Part shown: piece by piece, positions 1 through 11,900 of the stretch
How the letters are laid out: each line of letters begins with the position of its first letter
How positions within the stretch are numbered: position 1 is the stretch's first letter
Assembly: GCA_030248135.1 (NCBI GenBank)
Contig: JASANC010003988.1
Location: 40,903 to 104,902 of the forward strand
Source of the DNA: Theristus sp. LFF4_11
Lineage: Eukaryota; Nematoda; Chromadorea; Monhysterida; Xyalidae
DNA: 64,000 bases
Direction: 5' to 3'
The notes under the pieces: model-generated
Told to the model about the DNA's origin: nothing
The model's database searches: none
The model's input: only the letters and a program-made list of their open reading frames with translations
Translations under genes and position numbers: made by a program

Positions 1-385
1 CTGCTATGGTGAAAAAATTGTGGCTAATTGTGTGCGAATTAAAAAAGAAAAAAAAACAATTCGCATTTGAAAAGACAAATTCGCATCTGTTCTGGACAGA
101 ACAGCTCACACACCCTCGAAGATTCGAAGTGAAACATCAGGTTGATCAAAAACTGTTCAAATGCAATGCATTCGGCACTTCCAAGCTTCTGTACGTGCGT
201 ATTGTTTTTTAATCTTTTTTTGTGAACACTCGGGTTGTCATTGGTCTTTGTTACAGCTAAATTAACCCTCTGCATTTCACCACATTTGTCGATTTTTCAT
301 GTTCTTCACATATTCTGTTGTAGTGAGTGATAGGGGCAACGCGCCGTGAAAAAATTGGTCAGAAAAACCTGTAAATGTTTTCTAA
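1..385. other. AT-rich flank, no gene seen
   Basis: Unique-looking AT-rich sequence before the first composite element. The short open frames have no recognisable similarity and no coding-like composition. Confidence 0.5.
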
Positions 386-1254
386 TCATGCGGATGCGCG
401 AGCGAGCGTCAGCGAGCGGACAGCGCATCACGCATTATATGAGCCGTTATCCTCTCGCGCGCGTTTTTCAAATTTCATCAGCGTCCTGCGCGAACCTATT
501 AATAAGCCACAAACCTGTTTCTGTGCACACGAAACAAACACCCAAAGTTGTGTTTGGAGCCGCGAAAAAATTTTTATCCGACTACTTTTCATACGCTGTA
601 GACACGAAAAACCTATTCTGAAATTGATGTTACTTATTTTTCTATCTCTTTTTTTTCAGGTATGTAATCAACATGTGTTCGCGCTTTCAGTTTTTACCTG
701 CGACACTTTCACAGTCTAGCAAGAATGTTTCCTGGGGTAATTTCATCCGCAGATTTGGAAAAATGGGTTAATTTTTTGCCCCAACCCTTTTTGGGTAAAA
801 ATTTGGGCATTTTTAAAAGTTCGCAGGGTTTTCACCGGGTTTCAAGTGTTCGCCCTTTCAATTTTTAGCTGGGACACTTTCACAGTTGAACAAAAATGTT
901 TCCTAGGGTAATTTCATCCGTAGATTTGGAAAAATGGGTTAATTTTTTGCCCCGACCCCTTTTTGGGGTAAAAATTTGGGCATTTTTAAAAGTTCGCAGG
1001 GTTTTCACCGGGTTTTAAGTGTTCGCCCTTTCAATTTTTAGCTGGGACACTTTCACAGTTGAACAAAAATGTTTCCTCAGGTAAATTCATCCGTAGATTC
1101 TGAAAACTTAGTTTATTTTTTGCCCGGGCATTTTTTGGGTCAAAATTGTGCATTTTTTGAAAATTCTTAGCATTTTGACTGGGTATCAATCATTTCTTCA
1201 CTCTTACAAATTTTGTCTCAGCTACGAAAAATAAGAGAAGTGTTTAGTCCGTAG

Positions 1255-2750
1255 GAATTCAATGCGCTGATCACGGATTTTGGGTTAGTTTTCTTACGTG
1301 AGCAACTCTAGATGCTGAATCGTGACGATTTCGGTCGAATCGGCCGTGGAAGTTGGCGAAATCGGTCCAGGAACGAAAAACAAGAAAAGGGTGTTTTCCA
1401 GGGTAATTCAATGCGCTGATCACGAATTTTGGGTTAGTTTTCTTACGTGAGCAACTCTAGATGCTGAATCGTGACGATTTCGGGCGAATCGGCCGTGGAA
1501 ATTGGCGAAATCGGTCCAGGAACGAAAAACAAGAAAAGGGTGTTTTCCAGGGTAATTCAATGCGCTGATAACGAATTTTGAGTTAGTTTTCTTACGTGAG
1601 CAACTCTAGATGCTGAATCGTGACGATTTCGGGCGAATCGGCCGTGGAAATTGGCGAAATCGGTCCAGGAACGAAAAACAAGAAAAGGGTGTTTTCCAGG
1701 GCAATTCAATGCGCTGATCACGAATTTTGGATTAGTTTTCTTACGTGAGCAACTCTAGATGCTGAATCGTGACGATTTCGGGCGAATCGGCCGTGGAAGT
1801 TGGCGAAATCGGTCCAGAAACAAAAAACAAGAAAAGGCTGTTTTCCAGGGTAATTCAATGCGCTGATCACGAATTTTGGGTTAGTTTTCTTACGTGAGCA
1901 ATTCTAGACGCTGAATCGTGACGATTTCGGGCGAATCGGCCGTGGAAATTGGCGAAATAGGTCCAGGAACCAAAAACAAGAAAAGGGTGTTTTCCAGGGT
2001 AATTCAATGCGCTGATCACGAATTTTGGGTTAGTTTTCTTACGTGAGCAACTCTAGATGCTGAATCGTGACGATTTCGGGCGAATCGGCCGTGGAATTTG
2101 GCGAAATCGGTCCAGAAACGAAAAACAAGAAAAGGCTGTTTTCCAGGGTAATTCAATGCGCTGATCACGGATTTTGGGTTAGTTTTTTTATGTGAGCAAC
2201 TTTAGATACTGAATCGTGACGATTTCGGGCGAATCGGCCGTGGAAGTTGGCGAAATTGGTCCAGGAACGAAAAACAAGAAAAGGGTGTTTTCCAGGGTAA
2301 TTCAATCCGCTGATCACGAATTTTGGGTTAGTTTTCTTACGTGAGCAACTCTAGATACTGAATCGTGACGATTTCGGGCGAATCGGCCGTGGAAATTGGC
2401 GAAATCGGTCCAGAAATGAAAAACGAGAAAACGGTTTTTCCAGGGTAATTCAATGTGCTGATCACGGATTTTGGGTTAGTTTTCTTGTATGAGCAACTCT
2501 AGATACTGAATCGTGACGATTTATGGCGAATCGGCCGTGGAATTTAGCGAAACCGGTCCAGAAATGAAAAACAAGAAAACGGTGTTTTCCATGGTAATTC
2601 ATTACGCCGATCACGGCTTTTGGGTCAGTTTTTCTTTTGTGAGCGATTCTAGGTACTGAATCGTGACGATTTTGGGGAATCGGCCGTAGAAATGGCATAG
2701 GAGAAATCGGCCTAAAAAACGAAAAATGAAAAACCTGAGTTGTCCGGGGT
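1255..2750 (+). repeat. 149-bp satellite array, about 10 units (copy I)
   Basis: Each unit starts near AATTCAATGCGCTGATCAC and contains the near-palindrome TCGTGACGA and the core CGAATCGGCCGTGG. Successive units start at 1262, 1411 and 1560, a period of 149. Units are nearly identical in the middle and diverge toward the B side. Confidence 0.9.
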
Positions 2751-2820
2751 TTAGAAGAATGTGTGACCAACGAATTGTGATTTTGGTCCGACCTTCGGGG
2801 CTTATGTAAAAGTCAGAATA

Positions 2821-3852
2821 TTATCTAAAAATGCGGGAGACGCATAAAAAAGGAGGAATATGGCCTTGTGTAAGCAGTGAAAGACTTGGCTCGACAACGC
2901 TTTTCAAGTCTCTGATGTGGTACACACGGATACAAGTACATAAGGGTCATATTTTTGCGCCGCGTTTGTTTGTTTTTTTTTGAAGCACGCCCCCCACCGA
3001 TTCCGGAAACCCGAAGGTACCAAACTCCGGTAGGATTGGGGAATGGACGGCTCACCATCCCGTGGAACCAATACCCTCGGCACGTGAGGGGGACAGCCTC
3101 TAAGCCCCGCTCTGTCCTGGGGGCACCAGTGATCTTAGCCCGATTTCGGTTTCGGTGGCCTGCGGTCGCTATATCCCCGGAGGGCAGCGAATCCGAAAGT
3201 TTTCGTTTTCGTTTTCGTTTTGCTGAAAAGCGTAAAACTTTGAAGTTATTTTTTAATTGTCCTCTTCGATTTAATCTAAAATCACGCCATGTGCGAAATT
3301 CTGTAAATTCTGTGCAAAAACAGAAAAATCAGAGATTGCAAAACATTGTTGCATGTAGCTTTTTCGTTGTTGTTAACGTACGCACCGCTGTGTACACACC
3401 AGCACCAGTGACAAAAAGGAGTTGTCTTCCGTTGATTTTCACCTTTTTTACCGGTGTCACCTTCAACTAGTGTGGCAGGATAAACCGTCTGTCCCGTGAG
3501 TCATTGCCTTTGCCACAGGAGACCTTGCGTTCCGCAATGCTTCTGCGATACAATTTGTCCTGAACAAACCAGTGTCAGCGAGCTAAAGTCTGATTGTTAT
3601 TTTAGTAGTTTTAGTGGTCGCTAAATGCCCGAAATCCGCAAATGTGAAAGGTCATTTGTCTACAATACAAAGTACGAGGGTTGCCATGTGCAACCGAAAT
3701 CATAAATAAAGGGCGCAAAAATATGACTCTTATGTACTTGTATCCGTGTGTACCACATCAGAGACTTGAAAAGCGTTGTCGAGCCAAGTCTTTCACTGCT
3801 TACACAAGGCCATATTCCTCCTTTTTTATGCGTCTCCCGCATTTTTAGATAA
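2821..3852. mobile_element. Unit B, copy I, interior in state 1
   Basis: About 141-bp terminal inverted repeats (2821-2961 and 3711-3852) begin TTATCTAAAAATGCGG and end GGCGCAAAAATA. Both arms carry the copy-specific string GCATAAAAAAGG. Read on +, the interior runs from GCTGAAAAGCGTAAAAC to GTACGAGGGTTGCC, which I call state 1. A SINE-like insertion lies next to the left arm. No coding capacity is seen. Confidence 0.85.
2965..3220 (-). mobile_element. SINE-like insertion (SINE2) in unit B copy I
   Basis: A block of about 250 bp is shared with copy III (20019-20265) and, on the opposite strand, with element D1 (23472-23692). It is missing from B copies II and IV. On the minus strand it ends in an A-rich tail, seen on + as TTTGTTTGTTTTTTTTT. 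The head carries (TTTTCG)n on +. The promoter type is not recognised. Confidence 0.6.
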
Positions 3853-3854
3853 TA

Positions 3855-5580
3855 GTGTTCCAATGTTCAGCTCTAAACACCTCAGCACACTCCAGTGAGA
3901 GCATTTTGAAATTGGAACCTTTTTTGGCCCACCCTGTACTTTTGAGACTGTGCGGTCTGGCGACTTGTCGAACTGATCATATGATGGTTGTAACAAATAG
4001 CCGCACCTCTCGGGGGATAAAGCAACCTATCTAACTCCACAGAGGGTGACGATATCGGTGGCTTGTGGGCTCACTACAACCGAGATTGTGGTCCTCGTCT
4101 CGCTACATCGAGAGACCCATAATAGGCCCGCGGCTCGTTGGCCATACGCCCCTTGGGGACCAGCGTCTGCTGGCTGCTCACACTCCTGAATGTGTGAATC
4201 CAAGCGGGTTACCGTCTGCCTACTGTTTGTGGTGACGTCGCAATGACCCTCTTGAATTAAACAAAAGTTTTTTGTAAAAAAGTTTTTCTTGATTTGATGC
4301 ATGAAAACGTGTAATTCGTGAGGTGTGTTTTTCTTAAATTTATTCACCTTTCAGAAGTTTTGCTTGCAATTGATTTGTGTAATAAACCACGGTACCGTAT
4401 GTTGGCGCCATACACAATTTAGAAGTTCTTTATTAAATTCGAAAAACCCATTTATTTTTCAATCATTGTTGTCAGGTATGTTACGGTGCGAAAACCAAGG
4501 ACAAACATTGAAAATCTGCTTCCGATAAAAACTGGTTGAATACATAGCAGTTCGTTTAATAGCAAATTTCGAGAAATACAACAACGACACCGCACCAGCG
4601 CGCTGCCGTGTTCAAATGGAAAGTTGACGCTAAACGCCAACAAAGTGGCATAAAACACAGTGGCGCAACAAACGACTGCTTCCATTGTGTGTGTGCGTGT
4701 GTGTGTGTTGTGTGTTGCATTCTGAACATGGCGCAAAAAGAGAAAAGAAAGATGGACCAAGTGGACGCTGTCTGCAGTGGCGTGCGGGTTTCCCTGGGCG
4801 GCAAGTGCCACACGCAGCCAGTGACAGTGACGCCAGGGTGCTCTACGTTGTTGCGCCGATGCTCGGGGACACAAAGCACAAATGTACGCTTGCTTGGTTC
4901 CAAGAGTGTTCCAACCAGCCGCCTATTACACACCGCACTTCACACGATGTTGGATCTTGTACATTCACTAGCCGGTTATATTTAAACCTGTTATGCAGCC
5001 TTTGCTAGCTGACATCGCTGCTTGCTCTATGTGCACCTTACAAAACTCGCAACGCTATACCAGCCTAAATGCTGCGTGTTTAAACCAAAAGGCTGCATTG
5101 TGAAACTTATATAATTTTTACGAAAAAGTAAAGACATTTTGCGCGTTTGTGAGTGTGTTACTTATTTCCACTATGTGTCTTAACGCTCCGGTTCTATCGC
5201 ACGGTGAGAGAAAAATTGCATACTGCATGCGGTTCATCTATGCCGCCAGCTACTTGTTGCACCGTGTGTGTGTGCACCGTGTACATAATGTGTGTTAGCT
5301 GCTCGTTGTAGTGTATTGGACAATTTGTGACGCACTGTTTATTGTATTAGCTTGCAAATATCTATACATACCTGGGTACTGTTGTGGTACAATGTAAATA
5401 GGTCATGCATTTACTTTTTATTTTACCTTTAGTGTTTTAATTGTTCCATCCGTTGATAGCAATATTTGAGCTTTGTTGTCAGTGCAAAGTTTTGTAGGTG
5501 TTCAACATGTTGCAGGGACCAGCTTGATTACTGTAGTCCACTGATCGACTGTACAAATTTATTTTATTGGATCAGCGAAC
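3855..5580. other. Region between composite I and myosin; mariner-like end near 3926-3938
   Basis: GGCCCACCCTGTA at 3926-3938 looks like a terminal repeat of a Tc1/mariner-type element and has a counterpart at 15320. A moderately GC-rich block at 4040-4250 could be an old SINE but has no clear tail. A (GT)-rich stretch lies near 4687-4715. No coding exon was recognised before the myosin start. Confidence 0.4.
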
Positions 5581-5946
5581 ATGGACTACATGCAGGATCC
5601 CGGATGGCAATATCTGCGGCTGGACGTAGAGAAGTTGATGCAGGTTGGTTGGTCAAATTTACCCTTTCTCCACTGTGCTGGTTAATTTTTGTCCGGCAAA
5701 AATGTCTAAAGTTACGGAACCTTGTTGCAGATTTTTTTCCAAATTTAATTTTCAGAACACTGCCTGAACATTGTTTGGACCAGCATTATTTTTTAATTGC
5801 GATAAATTTTGTCACAGGAACAATCACGACCGTTCAACAGCAAAACGGCCATATGGATCCCAGACAAGGAAGAGGGATTTCTTCTGTCAGAAATTAAAAG
5901 TTCAAAAGGAGACATGATCACGGTGGTCACAGCAAAAGGTCAAGAG
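5581..5946 (+). CDS. Myosin exons 1-2: N-terminal SH3-like subdomain
   Basis: Exon 1 (5581-5643) encodes 21 residues ending EKLMQ before a GTTGGT donor. Exon 2 (5818-5946) encodes 43 residues with the family motif [15 protein letters not shown] and ends TAKGQE before GTAAAG. Together they form the small N-terminal domain that packs on the motor. The next intron has been expanded to over 4 kb by composite copy II. Confidence 0.9.
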
Positions 5947-8900
5947 GTAAAGAGATGGACGTGAAAAAGGCGGAGTAATGATAAACGTATAACGTATACC
6001 GTATAACGTGTATCATGCGGATGCGCGAGCGAGCGTCAGCGAGCGGACAGCGCATCACGCATAATATGAGCCGTTTTCCCCTCGCGCGCGTTTTTCAAAC
6101 TTTCTCGCTGCCCTGCAGCGAGCATAGTATAAGCCACAAACTTGGTTCTGTGCACACGAAACGAACACCCAAAGTTGTGCTTGGAGCCGCGAAAAAATTT
6201 TCATCGGACGATTTTTCATACGCTCTAGACACGAAAAACCTATTCTGAAAATCGTGTTACTTATTTCCCTTTGTCCTTTTTTTTTTTCTGGTATGTAATC
6301 AACATGTGTGCGCCCTTTCAGTTTTTACCTGCGACACTTTCACAGTCAAACAAAAATGTTTCCTGGGGTAATTCCATCCGGAGATTTTGAAAATTGGGTT
6401 AATTTTTTACCCAGACCCTGTTTTTGGGTAAAAATTGGGCATTTTTAAAAGTTCGCAGGGTTTTCACCTGGTTTTAAGTGTGCGCCCTTTCAATTTTTAC
6501 CTGCGACACTTTCACAGTCGAACAAAAATGTTTCCTGGGGTAATTCCATCCGGAGATTTTGAAAATCGGATTAATTTTTTACCCAGACCTTGTTTTGGGT
6601 AAAAAATTGGGCATTTTTAAAAGTTCGCAGGGTTTTCACCTGGTTTTAAGTGTGCGCCCTTTCAATTTTTACCTGCGATACTTTCACAGTCGAACAAAAA
6701 TGTTTCCTGGGGTAATTTCATTCGTAGATTGTGAAAATTTTTTTTGCCCGGGCATTTTTTTCGTCAAAATTGTGCATTTTTTACAGTTCGTAGCATTTCG
6801 ACTGGGTATCAGCTTTTCACTCTTACAAATTTTGTCTGAGCTACGAAAAATAATAGGAAAAAGGTCTAGTCCGTAGGAATTCAATGCGCTGATCACGGAT
6901 TTTGGGTTAGTTTTCTTACGTGAGCAACTTTAGATGCTGAATCGTGACGATTTCGAGCGAATCGGCCGTGGAAATTGGCGAAATCGGTCTAGAAACGAAA
7001 AACAAGAAAAGGGTGTTTTCCAGGGTAATTCAATGCGCTGATCACGGATTTTGGGTTAGTTTTCTTACGTGAGCAACTTTAGATGCTGAATCGTGACGAT
7101 TTCGGGCGAATCGGCCGTGGAAATTGGCGAAATCGGTCTAGAAACGAAAAACAAGAAAATGGTGTTTTCCAGGGTAATTCAATGCGCTGATCACGGATTT
7201 TGGGTTAGTTTTCTTACGTGAGCAACTTTAGATGCTGAATCGTGACGATTTCGGGCGAATCGGCCGTGGAAATTGGCGAAATCGGTCTAGAAACGAAAAA
7301 CAAGAAAATGGTGTTTTCCAGGGTAATTCAATGCGCTGATCACGGATTTTGGGTTAGTTTTCTTACGTGAGCAACTGTAGATGCTGAATCGTGACGATTT
7401 CGGGCGAATCGGCCGTGGAAATTGGCGAAATCGGTCCAGAAACGAAAAACAAGAAAAATGTGTTTTCCAGGGTAATTCAATGCGCTGATCACGGATTTTG
7501 GGTTAGTTTTCTTACGTGAGCAACTTTAGATGCTGAATCGTGACGATTTCGGGCGAATCGGCCGTGTAAATTGGCGAAATCGGTCTAGAAACGAAAAACA
7601 AGAAAATGGTGTTTTCCAGGGTAATTCAATGCGCTGATCACGGATTTTGAGTTAGTTTTCTTACGTGAGCAACTTCAGATGCTGAATCGTGACGATTTCG
7701 GGCGAATCGGCCGTGGAAATTGGCGAAATCGGTCTAGAAACGAAAAACAAGAAAATAGTGTTTTCCAGGGTAATTCAATGCGCTGATCACGGATTTTGGG
7801 TTAGTTTTCTTACGTGAGCAACTTTAGATGCTGAATCGTGACGATTTCGGGCGAATCGGCCGTGTAAATTGGCGAAATCGGTCTAGAAACGAAAAACAAG
7901 AAAATGGTGTTTTCCAGGGTAATTCAATGCGCTGATCACGGATTTTGGGTTAGTTTTCTTACGTGAGCAACTTTAGATGCTGAATCGTGACGATTTCAAG
8001 CGAATCGGTCGTTGAAATTGGCGAAATCGGTCTAGAAACGAAAAACAAAGAAAATGGTGTTTTTCAGGGTAATTCAATGCGCTGATCACGGATTTTGGGT
8101 TAGTTTTTTAAGTGAGCAACTCTAGATACTGAATCGTGACGATTTCGGGCGAATCGGCCGTGGAAATTGGCGAAATCGGTCCAGAAATGAAAAACCAAAA
8201 CAACGGTGTTTTCCATGGTAATTTAATGCGCTGATCACGGATTCTGGGTTAGTTTTCTTATGTGAGCAATTCTAGGTACTGAATCGTGACGATTTCGGAC
8301 GAATCGGCCGTGGAAATTGGCGAAATCGGTCCAAAAATGAAAAACCAAAACAACGGTGTTTTCCATGGTAATTCAATGCGCTGATAACAGATGTTGGGTT
8401 AGTTTTTTTACGTGAGCAACTTTAGGTGCTGAATCGTGACGATTTCGGGCGAATCGGCAGTGGAAATTGGCGAAAACGGCCCAGAAACGAAAAACAATAA
8501 AAGGGTGTTTTTCAGGGTAATTCAATGCGCTGATCACGGATTTTGGGTTAGTTTTTTATGTGAGCAACTCTAGATACTAAATCGTGACGATTTCGGGCGA
8601 ATCGGCCGTGGAAATTGGCGAAATCGGTCCAGAAACGAAAAACAAGAAAACTGTGTTTTCCGGGGTAATTCAATGCGCTGATAACAGATTTTGGGTTAGT
8701 TTTCTTACGTGAGCAACTTTAGATTCCGAATCGTGACGATTTCGGGCGAATCGGCCGTGGAATTTAGTGAAACCGGTCCAGAAATGAAAAACAAGAAAAC
8801 TGTGTTTTCCAGGGTAATTCAACCGCCGATCACTGCTTTTGGGTCAGTTTTCTTATGTGAGCAATTCTAGGTACTGAATCGTGACGATTTTGGGCGAATG

Positions 8901-11900
8901 GGGCGTAGAAATAGCATAGGCGAAATTGGCCTAAAAACGAAAAATGAAAAACCTGAGTTGTCCGGGGTTTAGAAGAATGTGTGACCAACGTATTGTGATT
9001 TTGGTCCGACCTTCGGGGCTTATGTAAAAGTCAGAATATTATCTAAAAATGCGGGAGACGCATATAAAAGGAGGAATATGGCCTTGTGTAAGCAGTGAAA
9101 GACTTGGCTCGACAACGCTTTTCAAGTCTCTGATGTGGTACACACGGATACAAGTACATAAGAGTCATATTTTTGCGCCGTTTATTTTTTATTTCGGTTG
9201 GAAGTGGCAACCCTCGTACATTGTAGACAAATGAAACTTTCACATTTGCTTTTTTCTAGCATTTAGCGACCACTAAAACCACTAAAATAACGATCAGACT
9301 TTAGATCGCTGACACTGGTTTGCACAAAGTGTATCGCAGAGGCGTTGGGGAACGCAAGGTCTCCTTCTGTGGCAATGACTCACCGGTTTATCCTGTCACA
9401 AGAGTTTGGTAAAAAGGGTGAAAATCAACGAAAGACAACACTTTTTGCACTGGTGCTGCTGTATGCACAGCGGTGCGTACGTTAGCAACAACAACAATTG
9501 TCACCCTCGTGGCCTGGTGGTAGTGCGTTAGACTACAGTCTGTGCGCTCGGGGGATCGAGCCCCGCCGAGGGGTATGTAGGCACTTAATGACAGAGAAAA
9601 CTCAATGGGCGCCCTACTCAATGGCGTTCTGTACGCTTCTCTGGGTTAGCCCTGGCTAAAAACATCGCCTAAAAATCCCAACAAAACAACAACAACAACA
9701 ACGATAAAGCTACATGCAGCAATATTTTGCAATTTCTGATGTTTCTGTTTTTGCACAGAATTTACAGAATTTCGCACATGGTGTGATTTTAGACTAAACT
9801 GAAGAGGACAATTGAAAAATAACTTCAAAGTTTTTACGCTTTTCAGCAAGCTTTTAAACAGCAAACGCGGCGCAAAAATATAACTCTTATGTACTTGTAT
9901 CCGTGTGTACCACATCAGAGACTTGAAAAGCGTTGTCGAGCCAAGTCTTTCACTGCTTACACAAGGCCATATTCCTCCTTTTATATGCGTCTCCCGCATT
10001 TTTAGATAATATGTAACTTCCGCGCCGCATAGCGTCAACAATTAGTTTGCAAATAAAAATTAGCCAATTATATTTTCTGTTGAAAATGCTATACCTCTCT
10101 TTTTCAGGTGACAATAAAAAAAATGGGGGGGAAGAAGGACCGGGAGGGGGGAGGGGGGGGGGGACAATGGTTGGGGGGGGGGGTGGGGTGGGGGGGGGGG
10201 TGGTTGTTTTCATTATGTTGTTTGTTGTTGGTTTTTTTTTTTTTTTTTTTGTGTTTGATTGGTGTGTTATTTTGTATATTTTTTTTTTTTTGGTCTGTTC
10301 TGCGTCGTGATCAACCCGTACAAACGCTTGCCAATATACACCGATTCTGTGGCGCGCATGTTCATGGGCAAGAAAAAGCAGGAAATGCCACCGCATTTGT
10401 TTGCTGCTTCCGAGGAAGCATACAAGAACATGTTGCAAGGTTTGCAGAATTCACGCGTTTTACGAAGTTCTAGCTAATAATCATTTTGACTTTGTCAACA
10501 TTGTTGCTGAACTTGCAGCAACGAATACATACCAGGTGTCCGAATCTCAATAAAAATAAAATGCATTATATTTGTGGAACAACTAAAAGTACCGTAAAGT
10601 CTTGCATATAAGGTCTCCTTATATAAATTTGAAAATCAAAAATTTCTGAAAAAAGTGGAATTTCGTGTGACAACCTTATAAGTGGGAGGAGGTCTTATAA
10701 AGCGAAGATTAAGAATTCCGGGCCTTATAAACGGGGTAGGATTTTGACCAAGTCAAAATTTTGAATTTTTTGGTTTCCCGCCGTGTGACACTCCGCCCAC
10801 TTTTGGGTGGGGGTCTTATAAGTGGGAGGAACCTTATATGCAAGACTTTACGGTAACTGTTGTGTGGCTTCAGATAGCGAATGCCAATCAATGTTGATCA
10901 CTGGTGAGTCTGGTGCTGGCAAAACTGAGAACACCAAAAAGGTCATTTCGTATTTTGCGTCTGTCGGTGCGGCGCAAGCAGAAGCAGCTGGTATAGCACA
11001 AAAGAAAGGTGGAGTTAGTCTGGAAGATCAGATCGTTCAGACGAACCCTGTGCTCGAAGCGTTCGGCAATGCAAAAACCGTCCGAAACAACAACTCGTCT
11101 CGTTTCGGCAAATTCATCCGCATCCACTTCAGCAGGGACGGACGAGTGGCTGGTTGCGACATCGAGCACTGTAAGCGAATTTACTCTGGCCGTGTCCTTT
11201 TTCTCTAAACAAACTATACAAGCAAACATAATTTACTAACCTGTTTAGACTTGCTTGAAAAATCTCGTGTTATCCGACAAGCGCCTGGTGAGCGTGCTTA
11301 CCATATCTTCTACCAGATTATGTCAGGACACCAGGCGGACTTATGCGTTGGTGAAGTTTCATTTATTTGCTTTACATGTTATTTTAATTTACTTGAAACG
11401 ATGAGGAGCAACAAGTTGAACGACGGTAATTACGTCGTTTAAGTCTTCTTTAAGTGTAGGTAAATAAACAAAAAGTACGGTTTCTGTATTTTAGGCAAAA
11501 CTGAAACTGAACAAGGGTCCCAAAGAGTACTTCTACGTCAACCAGGCTGAAACAACAATTAATGGCGTTGATGACAAAGAGGAATTCCAATTGACCGACG
11601 TGAGTTTTGCAGAATAACGTACCAGCTTTAAAAATTAGACAAGATTTTAAATGATTTCAGGAAGCATTCGACATTCTCAATTTTACTCCTGAAGAGAAGT
11701 ATGATGTCTATCGCTTGTCAGCAGCTATTACGCATTTGGGTGACACAAAGTTCAAACAACGAGGCGAACAGGCAGAGGAGGATGACTCAACTGACCGTAA
11801 GCAAAAAAAGTCTATACTATTGTTTTCATTTGAGTAGATCAAAATTTAGAGATCGACAAATTGTATATTTTTTTACATATTGAAGTCAACATGTTAGTTT

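Larger units (their letters stand above)
386..3852 (+). mobile_element. Composite mobile element, copy I (unit A + unit B)
   Basis: The left end reads TCATGCGGATGCGCGAGCG, then a GC-rich region with a GAGCGAGCGTCAGCGAGCG palindrome-like stretch, about three 171-bp tandem repeats (roughly 660-1250), a 149-bp satellite array (1255-2750), a short unique end and unit B (2821-3852). The right end is TTTTTAGATAA. The same arrangement recurs at 6013-10009, 17705-20906 and, inverted, at 52091-56073. No transposase is encoded, so this is non-autonomous. The left end (TATCATGCGG) resembles the B terminus TTATCTAAAAATGCGG with TAAAA removed. A TA target is likely. Relation to known superfamilies is unresolved; a Helitron-like 5' TC after an A is seen, but no CTRR 3' end. 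Confidence 0.8.
6013..10009 (+). mobile_element. Composite mobile element, copy II, inside a myosin intron
   Basis: The left end TCATGCGGATGCG follows GTA. It has the same order as copy I: GC-rich end, 171-bp repeats (about 6290-6870), 149-bp array, A/B junction GTCAGAATATTATCT, then unit B (9039-10009). It lies between myosin exons 2 and 3 in the sense orientation. The right end AGATAA is followed by TA. Unit B is in state 2 and holds a tRNA-derived SINE. Confidence 0.8.

Noticed and set aside
1255..2750. Regular repeats as a CRISPR array
   Set aside because: Units are 149 bp, tandem without unique spacers, and in animal DNA.
2955..3470. 171-codon plus-strand open frame
   Set aside because: It runs across a SINE and unit B and recurs in copy III with repeat-type changes; no protein family.
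2821..3852. Unit B as a retroviral LTR or solo LTR
   Set aside because: It has long inverted repeats at both ends and no TG...CA ends, primer site or polypurine tract.
4027..4347. Minus-strand frame as a gene
   Set aside because: No similarity, no splice context; the block may be an old repeat.
9500..9575. tRNA-like head as a functional tRNA gene
   Set aside because: The anticodon arm does not fold properly, and it is followed by a SINE body and (CAA)n tail in an inserted block.
10125..10291. Biological G-quadruplex or expansion in myosin
   Set aside because: It replaces conserved codons with miscalled-looking G then T runs; an error is more likely, though reads are needed.
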